Assembly (NCBI GenBank): GCA_002293295.1
Contig: DBCY01000207.1
Coordinates: 1 to 7,032 of the forward strand
DNA: 7,032 nt
Origin: Ruminococcus sp. UBA946
GTDB lineage: Bacteria; Bacillota; Clostridia; Oscillospirales; Ruminococcaceae
Direction: 5' to 3'
Shown here piece after piece: positions 1 to 5,448 of this stretch. Each line of letters begins with the position of its first letter. The first letter of the stretch is position 1. The position numbers and the translations under genes were made by a program. The notes under the pieces are model-generated. The model made no database searches, had not been told where the DNA came from, and saw only the letters and a program-made list of their open reading frames with translations.

Positions 1-81
1 AGAAATTAATATATTTATAATTTTTATTAAATATATTAAGCATTAGGAAATAAAAGAGATAAAAAAAGGAACAATAAAGTT

Positions 82-88
82 AGGGGGA
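82..88 (+). promoter_or_regulatory. Ribosome binding site of the divIC-like gene
   Basis: AGGGGGA is a strong Shine-Dalgarno core, but it lies only 2 nt before the ATG at 91. The very next codon, GTG at 94, has a 5-nt gap and could be the real start. The two starts differ by one residue only, so the product is hardly affected. The first 80 bases upstream are AT-rich and show no gene. Confidence 0.6.
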
Positions 89-90
89 GC

Positions 91-441
91 ATGGTGAACG
101 ATGCATACCGTGCTTACAAGGATAAGCAGAAAAAAGCAAACAGAATTAAAAAAAATAAAACAAGCAGTCCTTTGCTTAATTTTTTCATGTTAATTTCATC
201 GGCAGTTTTCATTATATACTGTATTTATTCAATTATTGACACAAATGTTGAAATAGCCGAGAAAAAAAATGAGCTTAATGAACTGAATGATAAAATACTG
301 CTGCTCGAACTTGAAAATGAAGAGTATGAAAGCATCCTTTATGAGGATGACGACCGTAAGTACAAGGAGTTTATCGCTATTGAAAACCTTGGGTATGCTT
401 ATCCTAACGAACGCCGTTTTTATGATACGACAAGAAATTAA
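91..441 (+). CDS. divIC: DivIC/FtsL-like septum formation initiator
   Basis: Small bitopic cell-division protein of the DivIC/FtsB (septum formation initiator) family. In this family the proteins join FtsL and DivIB/FtsQ at the septum to regulate wall synthesis. The 116-residue protein shows the family layout. A basic cytoplasmic N-terminus (about residues 8-24, rich in Lys) is followed by one membrane segment (about 29-49). Next comes a heptad-like, Glu/Leu/Asn-rich coiled coil (about 52-85). The extracytoplasmic C-terminus carries ENLGYAYPNERRFYD, the usual LGY-x-x-P-x-E ending of DivIC proteins. The length is typical. The next gene on the same strand is a YabR-like S1 protein, the same order as divIC-yabR in Bacillus subtilis, which supports DivIC over FtsL. 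The symbol is by family and context; the family diverges strongly in sequence. Confidence 0.8.
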   Translation: MVNDAYRAYKDKQKKANRIKKNKTSSPLLNFFMLISSAVFIIYCIYSIIDTNVEIAEKKNELNELNDKILLLELENEEYESILYEDDDRKYKEFIAIENLGYAYPNERRFYDTTRN

Positions 442-494
442 TACGTGAGGTATATTTAAGTAATATTATTTTATACAGTATAATCTGGATAGAA

Positions 495-523
495 ATAACA
501 GGGTTATTTTTATATATTATAAT
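495..523 (+). promoter_or_regulatory. Possible promoter for the S1-domain gene
   Basis: ATAACA (495-500) and a perfect TATAAT (518-523) are separated by 17 nt, which fits a sigma-A promoter just upstream of the S1-domain gene. A second TATAAT lies at 479-484 with only a poor -35 match at 456-461. The whole 107-nt gap is very AT-rich, so chance matches are expected. Co-transcription from upstream of divIC is equally possible. Confidence 0.3.
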
Positions 524-527
524 TTAT

Positions 528-533
528 GAGAGG
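528..533 (+). promoter_or_regulatory. Distant ribosome binding site of the S1-domain gene
   Basis: GAGAGG is the only Shine-Dalgarno-like string before the S1-domain gene, but it lies 15 nt from the ATG at 549, longer than the usual 5-9 nt. An in-frame TAA at 537-539 rules out an earlier start, and the S1 fold begins right at this ATG. The start therefore stands and the long spacing is real. Confidence 0.5.
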
Positions 534-548
534 ATTTAAAAGTTTTTT

Positions 549-1001
549 ATGCAGTTGGATGTAGGAAAAATTTATGACGGCAAGGTTACGGGTATTACTA
601 AATTCGGAGCTTTTGTTGAACTGGAATCCGGGACGACAGGTATGGTTCATATCAGCGAAGTGGCAAATTCATTCGTCAATGAAATTAAGGACCATTTAAC
701 CGAAGGACAAAGCGTAAAAGTCAAAGTCCTTTCTGTTGGCAATGACGGAAAAATATCGCTGTCAATAAAAAAAGCAGCAGAAAATCCGCCTGTACGTAAA
801 GATTTTAAACGTTCTAACGGTAATAATTCCGGCAGCGGACGCCGGTTTGATAACAAGCAGTCAGGCGAACGTAATCCGCAGACGCCCGAAGCCGCATTTG
901 AGGATATGCTCAGTAAGTTTAAACAAAACTCGGACGAACGAATGAGTGATTTGAAAAAAATAATGGATAACAAACGAAGAAGTCCTTCACGCAGAAAATA
1001 A
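549..1001 (+). CDS. yabR: YabR-like S1 RNA-binding domain protein
   Basis: Single S1-domain protein of 150 residues. Residues 1-76 form one complete S1 (OB-fold) RNA-binding domain. KVTGITKFGAFVEL (12-25) carries the surface aromatics F19 and F22, GMVHISE (31-37) carries H34, and the domain closes with DGKISLSIKKA. A low-complexity, basic Asn/Gly/Ser/Arg linker follows (about 77-113). The C-terminal segment FEDMLSKFKQNSDERMSDLKK plus an Arg/Lys-rich end matches the tail I know from B. subtilis YabR. That family resembles the polynucleotide phosphorylase S1 domain and general stress protein 13. The role is probably binding RNA or ribosomes; no exact substrate can be read from the sequence. The gene follows divIC, and spoIIE, which sits beyond yabR in B. 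subtilis, is absent: the next genes are convergent. Confidence 0.82.
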   Translation: MQLDVGKIYDGKVTGITKFGAFVELESGTTGMVHISEVANSFVNEIKDHLTEGQSVKVKVLSVGNDGKISLSIKKAAENPPVRKDFKRSNGNNSGSGRRFDNKQSGERNPQTPEAAFEDMLSKFKQNSDERMSDLKKIMDNKRRSPSRRK

Positions 1002-1029
1002 AATACATATCTAAAAATGCATATATAAC

Positions 1030-1184
1030 GAGGGGCTGTAACAAAAGTTCCCCAATAAAAAATAGTACACAAAAAACACACCCTGATTTGACTTGAAAAG
1101 CCATTTCAGGGTGTGTTTAATACCAATCCCTACCGATTATTTGTGCAATTTGACGAAAGAGAAAGTTTTTGTTACGACCTCTTC
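1030..1184. mobile_element. MITE-like element or IS remnant with imperfect terminal inverted repeats
   Basis: The left arm GAGGGGCTGTAACAAAAG (1030-1047) is mirrored by the right arm at 1166-1183, whose reverse complement is AAGAGGTCGTAACAAAAA. They share an uninterrupted GTAACAAAA core plus scattered matches. The similarity extends weakly inward to about 1053 and 1159. The arms enclose about 155 bp with a 13-bp hairpin near the centre and no convincing coding sequence. The GGGGCTGTAACAAAA style of end resembles transposon termini in gut Clostridia. A short minus-strand reading ending in GRDWY and a stop at 1117-1119 might be the tail of a lost transposase. I could not find a clear target-site duplication, so this may also be an old remnant or coincidence. 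Confidence 0.4.
1071..1118 (-). terminator. Rho-independent terminator of the deacetylase-bactofilin unit
   Basis: AAACACACCCTGA (1074-1086) pairs perfectly with TCAGGGTGTGTTT (1106-1118), giving a 13-bp stem with a 19-nt loop. Read on the minus strand, the stem runs into a stretch of six or more U residues (1071-1076), the classic intrinsic terminator form. It lies 84 nt beyond the bactofilin stop. On the plus strand the stem is followed only by TTTAAT, so it is at best a weak bidirectional terminator for the S1-domain gene. It sits inside the MITE-like inverted repeats. Confidence 0.75.
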
Positions 1185-1201
1185 CCGTTGTTAATGCTTG
1201 A

Positions 1202-2134
1202 TTATTCTGAAACAGCGATGGCTTCGGGGAAAATATTAGTAGTGCTTTCCTGCAGGAATGTCGTATTGACATATCCCTGTATCGTTGCGCCGTCAAGGAC
1301 AGTAATTGTGGCTGCGGTAACATTTCCTATCATAATAGCGTCGGTTTTGAATTCTGCCTTGCCTCCGCAGTCGACGTTGCCTTTCAGCTTTCCGTTAAGG
1401 TCAAGGTACTGGGCTGATATATCGCCTAAAAGCAGGCTGTCCCGGTCAATCTGCACCTGTCCCTTTGAATGGATGCAGCCCTGCATTGAAGCGCCGCTCA
1501 TTGTTGAATTATTACAGGTAATATCGCCTACGACCTTACCCGATATATTTATATTCTTCGTGATTTTCACATCACCCTTAACACTGCCGTCAATTGTTAC
1601 GTTTGCATAGGAATTTATATTACCCATAATCACGGTATTACGCGATATGACCGTCGTTTCCTCAGTTTCGAAATATGAGGTTTCAGGCTGTCTTGACGTA
1701 AAAGCGGAAGGGGTATATGCTTTCGGCGGCGGCGCTGACTGAGCGGCGCCGTATGATGCGGACTGAGAAGCATATGATACTCCGGCGGAGGAGGCTTCAT
1801 AGCCTTGGTTTTCATAACCGGAAAAGTCATCCGGCTCGGTTATGTCCCTGCCGCCTTCATCTTTTTCGGATTCAGACGTAAGGGGTCTGCCGAAGGATTT
1901 TGCGTTTAAAGGTGTTGCCACATACGGATTCTGAGAAAATTCAGATTCGGGTTTTTCAGAGAGCAAGGCGTCCGCAAGCGGAGTAGAGACGGATTCGGAG
2001 CTGTGCTTGGCAGGCTCCAGATATTTATCAAGCTCAGATTTCTTTTTTTTATCCTTAGGCGGCTCGTCACCTACAAAGCCGTCTTTTCTCAAAAGTTCCT
2101 TTACAGCCTGATTAAAATTATCCTTAAGGCTCAT
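1202..2134 (-). CDS. Bactofilin family (polymer-forming cytoskeletal) protein
   Basis: Bactofilins form nucleotide-free filaments from a right-handed beta-helix, usually on the inner face of the membrane, and act as scaffolds for wall enzymes and morphogenesis. The C-terminal half (about 160-290 of 310) is this domain. It starts at TTVISRNTVIMGNINSYANV and continues with short repeating beta-rungs containing I-x-G-x-V-x-G-D motifs (IDGSVKGDV, ISGKVVGDI, LNGKLKGNV, LDGATIQGYV). The N-terminal half is unusual. A possible amphipathic helix (MSLKDNFNQAVKELLRK) is followed by a Lys-rich stretch (27-33) and about 125 residues of Ser/Pro/Glu/Tyr-rich, probably disordered sequence. A 20-residue tail follows the beta-helix. 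AAAGGGA lies 9 nt before the ATG. The gene lies 69 nt downstream of the polysaccharide deacetylase gene with no terminator between, suggesting one transcript and a shared envelope role. Confidence 0.87.
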   Translation of the reverse strand: MSLKDNFNQAVKELLRKDGFVGDEPPKDKKKKSELDKYLEPAKHSSESVSTPLADALLSEKPESEFSQNPYVATPLNAKSFGRPLTSESEKDEGGRDITEPDDFSGYENQGYEASSAGVSYASQSASYGAAQSAPPPKAYTPSAFTSRQPETSYFETEETTVISRNTVIMGNINSYANVTIDGSVKGDVKITKNINISGKVVGDITCNNSTMSGASMQGCIHSKGQVQIDRDSLLLGDISAQYLDLNGKLKGNVDCGGKAEFKTDAIMIGNVTAATITVLDGATIQGYVNTTFLQESTTNIFPEAIAVSE

Positions 2135-2203
2135 TTTTAATCATCCCTTTCTGATAGTCAGACATCCGCCGACCTGTTTAATCCAAGATTCCGGTTATAT
2201 GCA

Positions 2204-3244
2204 TTAATCGTTATAGGAAAATGTAAACGGCTTGACGGTGTTGTCAAGCGGGGCAAAGGTGTAGCCGTCATTTAGAAGCGCGTTTATTATATCCTCAATG
2301 GTAGTAACGGTAGTATCCTTCCCTGCGCTGTCGTGAAGAAGGATAACCGCTCGCTTTGACGGATTCAATTCGATTCCGTTCAGGACATTATTGTAAATAG
2401 AGGTCCAGGTGGCGTTTTTTGAAGCGTCTTCGCCGCTGACGTTCCAGTCATGATAAACAAATCCTCTTCTGACCACCTCGGCAATTATCTGGGCGCTTAT
2501 AAACCTGTTGTAATTATTTATACTGCCGCCCGGAAACCTGTATAACTGCGGTTTAATCCCGGTGGCTTCATAAACGGACATATAAGTATTGTTGAAATCC
2601 TCAAGAAAAGCTTCAACGCTGCCGTATATTTCCGGATAATTATGTGAAAGTGAATGGAACGCCACAGTATGTCCCCTGCCGGATACTTCTTTCATAATAC
2701 TGACGGCTTTGTCGTTATATCCGCCGGACATAAAAAAAGTAGCTTTAATACCATAATTGTCAAGTATGTCAAGGATTTCAAGAGTGTTTTCGGAAGGACC
2801 GTCGTCAAAGGTAAGATAAACCGTATTTTCAGCTGTTGTAAATGAATCGGGGGCGTCCGCGTAAAGCTCGGGGTACAGTTTAGTATATGACATCGAGGTA
2901 TCTTCTGTCTCACTGTTTTCTTCCGGCTCGTCATCGTCTGTTTTATAAGTATTTTCAAAAAAACCGTCAACTGCCGAGGTTTCGTTTGAATGAAGAAAAT
3001 ACAATATGTCCTCGGGTGTATAACCCTTTGAACTCAGAATAAGGTATATCTGCTCAAGCGGCGTGTCATCGGGAATGTTAACGGTATCAGGATTGCCGGG
3101 TATATCATCGGAAGGATTTTCCTTCCCGGAAACCTCAAAATACCTTACGCAGAAAAACACCGCAAGGGCTGTGGCAATAATAATCCAGCCGATAACAACC
3201 GTTAAAATAAGCTTTTTAAAAAATTCAACACTGCCGAAACGCAT
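2204..3244 (-). CDS. Membrane-anchored polysaccharide deacetylase (NodB family)
   Basis: Carbohydrate esterase family 4 enzyme, predicted to remove acetyl groups from peptidoglycan amino sugars or another wall glycan outside the membrane. The 346-residue protein has one N-terminal membrane segment (about 12-33, signal-anchor-like). A short helical region (61-100) and an acidic linker (102-116) follow. The NodB domain spans about 140-332 and all five motifs are visible: TFDDGP (145-150, base D147 and metal ligand D148), HSLSH (197-201, metal ligands H197 and H201), RFPGG (236-240), the DWN motif (266-268) and LLHDS (302-306). It should therefore be an active metalloenzyme. The substrate cannot be told from sequence; GlcNAc or MurNAc of peptidoglycan is likeliest. 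It has its own upstream promoter and is followed by a bactofilin gene. Confidence 0.9.
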   Translation of the reverse strand: MRFGSVEFFKKLILTVVIGWIIIATALAVFFCVRYFEVSGKENPSDDIPGNPDTVNIPDDTPLEQIYLILSSKGYTPEDILYFLHSNETSAVDGFFENTYKTDDDEPEENSETEDTSMSYTKLYPELYADAPDSFTTAENTVYLTFDDGPSENTLEILDILDNYGIKATFFMSGGYNDKAVSIMKEVSGRGHTVAFHSLSHNYPEIYGSVEAFLEDFNNTYMSVYEATGIKPQLYRFPGGSINNYNRFISAQIIAEVVRRGFVYHDWNVSGEDASKNATWTSIYNNVLNGIELNPSKRAVILLHDSAGKDTTVTTIEDIINALLNDGYTFAPLDNTVKPFTFSYND

Positions 3245-3384
3245 TTTACTTCCGTTTCCCCGCAGGCAAGTAAACTAATCCGGTATTTATTGACTGCGGC
3301 AAATTATTTTTTAGTTTTCATTTATAGTTTTTCATATAGTTTCATATTTATTTTTACGAACGTTTTTTATTTGTGATTAGTATA
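3245..3384 (-). other. AT-rich 5' leader of the deacetylase gene with short repeats
   Basis: About 130 nt of transcribed leader are predicted between the promoter and the deacetylase ATG. On the plus strand it holds three near-copies of AGTTTTCAT at 3313-3321, 3326-3335 and 3338-3345, differing only in the number of T residues and spaced 12-13 bp. Closer to the gene, CCGCAG (3260-3265) can pair with CTGCGG (3294-3299), forming a 6-bp hairpin whose base overlaps the GGGGAAACGGAAG ribosome-binding region. I recognise no known riboswitch or T-box. Whether the repeats bind a protein or are chance in AT-rich DNA cannot be decided here. Confidence 0.35.
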
Positions 3385-3413
3385 ATAATACACCTTTTTT
3401 ATTATTCTGTCAA
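3385..3413 (-). promoter_or_regulatory. Near-consensus sigma-A promoter for the deacetylase-bactofilin unit
   Basis: On the minus strand a perfect TTGACA -35 box (3413-3408) is followed by a 17-nt spacer and a TATTAT -10 box (3390-3385, five of six consensus bases). Transcription would start near 3378 and give a leader of about 130 nt. The promoter lies just downstream of the terminator of the preceding gene, so the deacetylase and bactofilin probably form an independent unit. Confidence 0.75.
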
Positions 3414-3443
3414 CACCATACGAATATTTTCAGCACAAATCAT

Positions 3444-3473
3444 AAAAAAACCGGATGTCTTTGGACATCCGGT
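3444..3473 (-). terminator. Strong Rho-independent terminator after the cell-wall-binding protein gene
   Basis: ACCGGATGTC and GACATCCGGT form a perfect 10-bp stem (3450-3459 with 3464-3473) around a 4-nt loop. Read on the minus strand it is followed at once by seven U residues (3450-3444). It starts 14 nt beyond the stop codon at 3488, so it should end the transcript of the upstream minus-strand genes. On the plus strand there is no T run, so it is directional. Confidence 0.9.
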
Positions 3474-3487
3474 AAAATATAACCAAT

Positions 3488-4384
3488 TTAATTATATCCT
3501 CCGACCGGGTCGGGAAGGGATTCATAGCCGTCCGTGCCCCTAAGGTAATCCTGCATAAAATTATTGAACGCCTTATATCTGTCGGCCGTGTAACTCTGAA
3601 CGGGATGGTAATGAACGCTTTCATCCCCTTTTAATGTATATTCAGTTCCGTCAATGGCAAATGTAAAAGTAACCTTTGAATTCGGGTCTATATCAACGGC
3701 TTCCTCTTCGCCGGCGGCAAGAGCAATATTGCCCGAAGTTATATCATATCCAAGACCGCACATATCGATAACCCCGAATTCTAGAACAGCGGAATAAATA
3801 ACCTGCATATCCCTTTGGGGAATTTTAAGTCCGGCTTCTCCGGCGCCGTTTTCAATTAAGTCCTTCTTAACGATACCTTGCTTTGAGTAAATGCCGTCAG
3901 GACGTTCCTGAACTATAAAGCTTTCATAAGAAAATTCAAAGTCGTCAGGGCGTTTCGCCGAAGAACCGTACTTCCCCGTCCATATTCCGTTATTTTCAAA
4001 TATATATTTCTGCCCCGCTATGTAATCAGTCCCGGAGGACATAACCCCGTCCATAGCGAAATGGTACCACTGCCTGTTGATTTTTGCCCAGCCTTTTACC
4101 ATGCTGCCGCTTTTATAATAATACCGGCTGCCGTTCTTAACGCTTTTTGCCCAGCCGGTGAATGCCGTTCCTTCATTCTCCGTAAATTTATACATCCTGT
4201 TGACATTATTGTCATATTTTATTTCATAAAGTCCATAAACACGCTCTCCATCAGGGTCGTAAAAATCCTTGCCGCTGGTTCCCCATCTGCCGTTATCAAT
4301 AGCGGCGGACACAGGAACGGCTGTTATCATGGAAAACACCAAAACCGACAGTATCATGAGCCTTACAAGCTTATTGATTTTCAT
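3488..4384 (-). CDS. Secreted protein with cell-wall-binding repeats and an uncharacterised C-terminal domain
   Basis: A 298-residue exported protein. An earlier GTG at 4417 keeps the frame open, but it would bury the signal peptide and the Shine-Dalgarno site, so the ATG at 4384 is chosen. Residues 1-27 form a classic signal peptide: KINK, a hydrophobic core, and VSA with cleavage likely after A27. Residues about 77-140 hold choline/glucan-binding-like repeats rich in Gly, Trp and Tyr (GWAKSVKNGSRYYYKSGSMVKG, then GWAKINRQWYHFAMDGVMSSG, then QKYIFENNGIWTG). Such repeats usually hold proteins to wall polymers without covalent links. Residues about 147-298 form a separate domain beginning PDDFEFSYESF. 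I recall a similar PDDF-starting module after such repeats in other clostridial proteins, but I cannot name a function. No catalytic motif is evident. It is the last gene before the strong terminator. Confidence 0.8.
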   Translation of the reverse strand: MKINKLVRLMILSVLVFSMITAVPVSAAIDNGRWGTSGKDFYDPDGERVYGLYEIKYDNNVNRMYKFTENEGTAFTGWAKSVKNGSRYYYKSGSMVKGWAKINRQWYHFAMDGVMSSGTDYIAGQKYIFENNGIWTGKYGSSAKRPDDFEFSYESFIVQERPDGIYSKQGIVKKDLIENGAGEAGLKIPQRDMQVIYSAVLEFGVIDMCGLGYDITSGNIALAAGEEEAVDIDPNSKVTFTFAIDGTEYTLKGDESVHYHPVQSYTADRYKAFNNFMQDYLRGTDGYESLPDPVGGYN

Positions 4385-4393
4385 TTCCTTAAA

Positions 4394-4400
4394 TCTCCTT
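4394..4400 (-). promoter_or_regulatory. Ribosome binding site that fixes the start of the cell-wall-binding protein
   Basis: AAGGAGA lies 9 nt upstream of the ATG at 4384 on the minus strand. It lies inside the reading frame extended from the GTG at 4417. That GTG is preceded by no purine-rich site, and a run of nine A residues at 4406-4414 (T on the minus strand) follows it directly. This supports the shorter, signal-peptide-bearing protein. Confidence 0.8.
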
Positions 4401-4471
4401 TTTATAAAAAAAAACACTCATATATAAAACAAACCAGAGCCGTCATTTTTTACATAGAAGCTAAAAGAAAC

Positions 4472-5350
4472 TTAATTTTGGTTATCTGCACAATTCTGGC
4501 TGCATTCATTCAGCATTTTACCCATACATCCGTCAAAAAAATCCGTTATTCTGCTGTCTGCGGCTAAATGTATATGATTCTTAGCTTTGTCATAATCCCC
4601 TAAAGCCAGATAAGCCGCTCCCCTCAAAGCCGAAACTGTTCCCAATGCGTATTTATATTCAAATAAGTTTTTATTCCCGAGCTTTGCCTTTTCAAGGACG
4701 CTTATACATTCACGGTATTCCTTATGAGCATAATGATAAAGCCCCTTTGCAACCTCAACACGATAATTCCTCTCCATGTGTTGAAAGAACAAAACGGCGG
4801 AATTATAAGCATTATCAAATTCGACAATATCGTCCCTGAAAAAACTTATAATCATTTTCTGGCAGTAATAAAACGCTGCATTATATAAATCGCCGGAATC
4901 TGCGGCGATATTTTTGATGTAATTAATATCAAGCTTTGAATGGACCTCAGCCGCCTGCGCGGAATTACCGAGCAGGTTATGAGCATTGCAGACCTCAAGC
5001 AGGATACGGTCTTTCATAACGCCCCTGCAGTTTTCCATAAGAAAACGGATGTATTCATCGGAAATACCGTATTCGATAAGGATATTCCTCAGCTTTGACT
5101 TCATTAACAATGTGGGAGCCCGCAGAATAACGCTTCTTGCACCGCAGAATATAAAGGCAAGGATAAGAGAACCCGCCAGAAGCAGGGGGATAAAAATACC
5201 CGCATTGAATTTTTCACCGTTATCAGAAATAAACAGAACACTGAACATCATCCTGTATACAAAACCGGCACAGCAGCCGAGGATAATAAAAATACCCCAC
5301 CAAACCGCAACTGATTTAAACAATGTTTTTAATCTTGATTTAAAGCTCAT
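4472..5350 (-). CDS. Two-TM membrane protein with TPR-like repeats, function unknown
   Basis: I do not recognise this 292-residue protein as a named family. It has two membrane segments (about 15-37 and 50-71) joined by a short loop containing SDNGEKFN. A basic stretch (RSVILRAPTLLMKSKLR, 72-88) follows and suggests a cytoplasmic C-terminus. The remainder is alpha-helical. The clearest tetratricopeptide-like repeat is at about 235-265 (ALRGAAYLALGDYDKAKNHIHLA), preceded by a weaker one at 200-222 (GLYHYAHKEYRECISVLEKA). TPR arrays bind proteins, so a membrane-tethered adaptor is a reasonable guess, not a conclusion. The start is supported by GCGGGA 5 nt before the ATG. It lies 98 nt after aroE and 87 nt before the secreted wall-binding protein on the same strand, and may be co-transcribed with them. 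Confidence 0.7.
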   Translation of the reverse strand: MSFKSRLKTLFKSVAVWWGIFIILGCCAGFVYRMMFSVLFISDNGEKFNAGIFIPLLLAGSLILAFIFCGARSVILRAPTLLMKSKLRNILIEYGISDEYIRFLMENCRGVMKDRILLEVCNAHNLLGNSAQAAEVHSKLDINYIKNIAADSGDLYNAAFYYCQKMIISFFRDDIVEFDNAYNSAVLFFQHMERNYRVEVAKGLYHYAHKEYRECISVLEKAKLGNKNLFEYKYALGTVSALRGAAYLALGDYDKAKNHIHLAADSRITDFFDGCMGKMLNECSQNCADNQN

Positions 5351-5370
5351 ATTTATCCCGCTTTCAAAGC

Positions 5371-5398
5371 AGCCGGTAATTTCCGGCCGGATCCGGCT
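5371..5398. repeat. GC-rich palindromic cluster between aroE and the TPR protein gene
   Basis: Within 28 bp there are four CCGG strings. They include the 12-bp perfect palindrome GCCGGATCCGGC (5386-5397) and a possible hairpin GCCGG (5372-5376) with CCGGC (5383-5387). An alternative pairing is AGCCGG (5371-5376) with CCGGCT (5393-5398). No T run follows on either strand, so it is not a standard intrinsic terminator. The rest of the 98-nt gap shows only a weak promoter-like match. Confidence 0.4.
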
Positions 5399-5448
5399 AA
5401 GTTTATCAGCCCTCTTTCGGAATTGAACGCAGGAGAGCTGTTCCCGCC

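Noticed and set aside
16..21. TATAAT upstream of the divIC-like gene
   Set aside because: The matching -35 would fall outside the window, and such strings are expected by chance in this very AT-rich stretch.
647..1081. 144-codon open frame on the minus strand opposite the S1-domain gene
   Set aside because: It overlaps a conserved S1 domain on the other strand and runs through the terminator region. It has no support.
1117..1323. Minus-strand frame ending GRDWY just before the terminator, considered as a transposase remnant
   Set aside because: Only the last 20 or so codons lie outside the bactofilin gene and no transposase motif is recognisable. It is mentioned only as a possible tail within the MITE-like element.
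1113..1610. 165-codon open frame on the plus strand opposite the bactofilin gene
   Set aside because: It is antisense to the conserved beta-helix domain of the bactofilin, has no ribosome binding site and its composition is that of a shadow frame.
4406..4414. Run of nine A residues (T on the minus strand) as a terminator tail between the TPR and wall-protein genes
   Set aside because: No stable hairpin precedes it on the minus strand. It looks like a simple homopolymer.
4986..5426. 146-codon open frame on the plus strand opposite the TPR protein gene
   Set aside because: It mirrors the N-terminal coding region and leader of the minus-strand gene and has no family features of its own.
5405..5432. 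TTCAAT, 16 nt, TAAACT on the minus strand as a promoter for the TPR protein gene
   Set aside because: Only three and four of six bases match consensus, too weak to report as a promoter.
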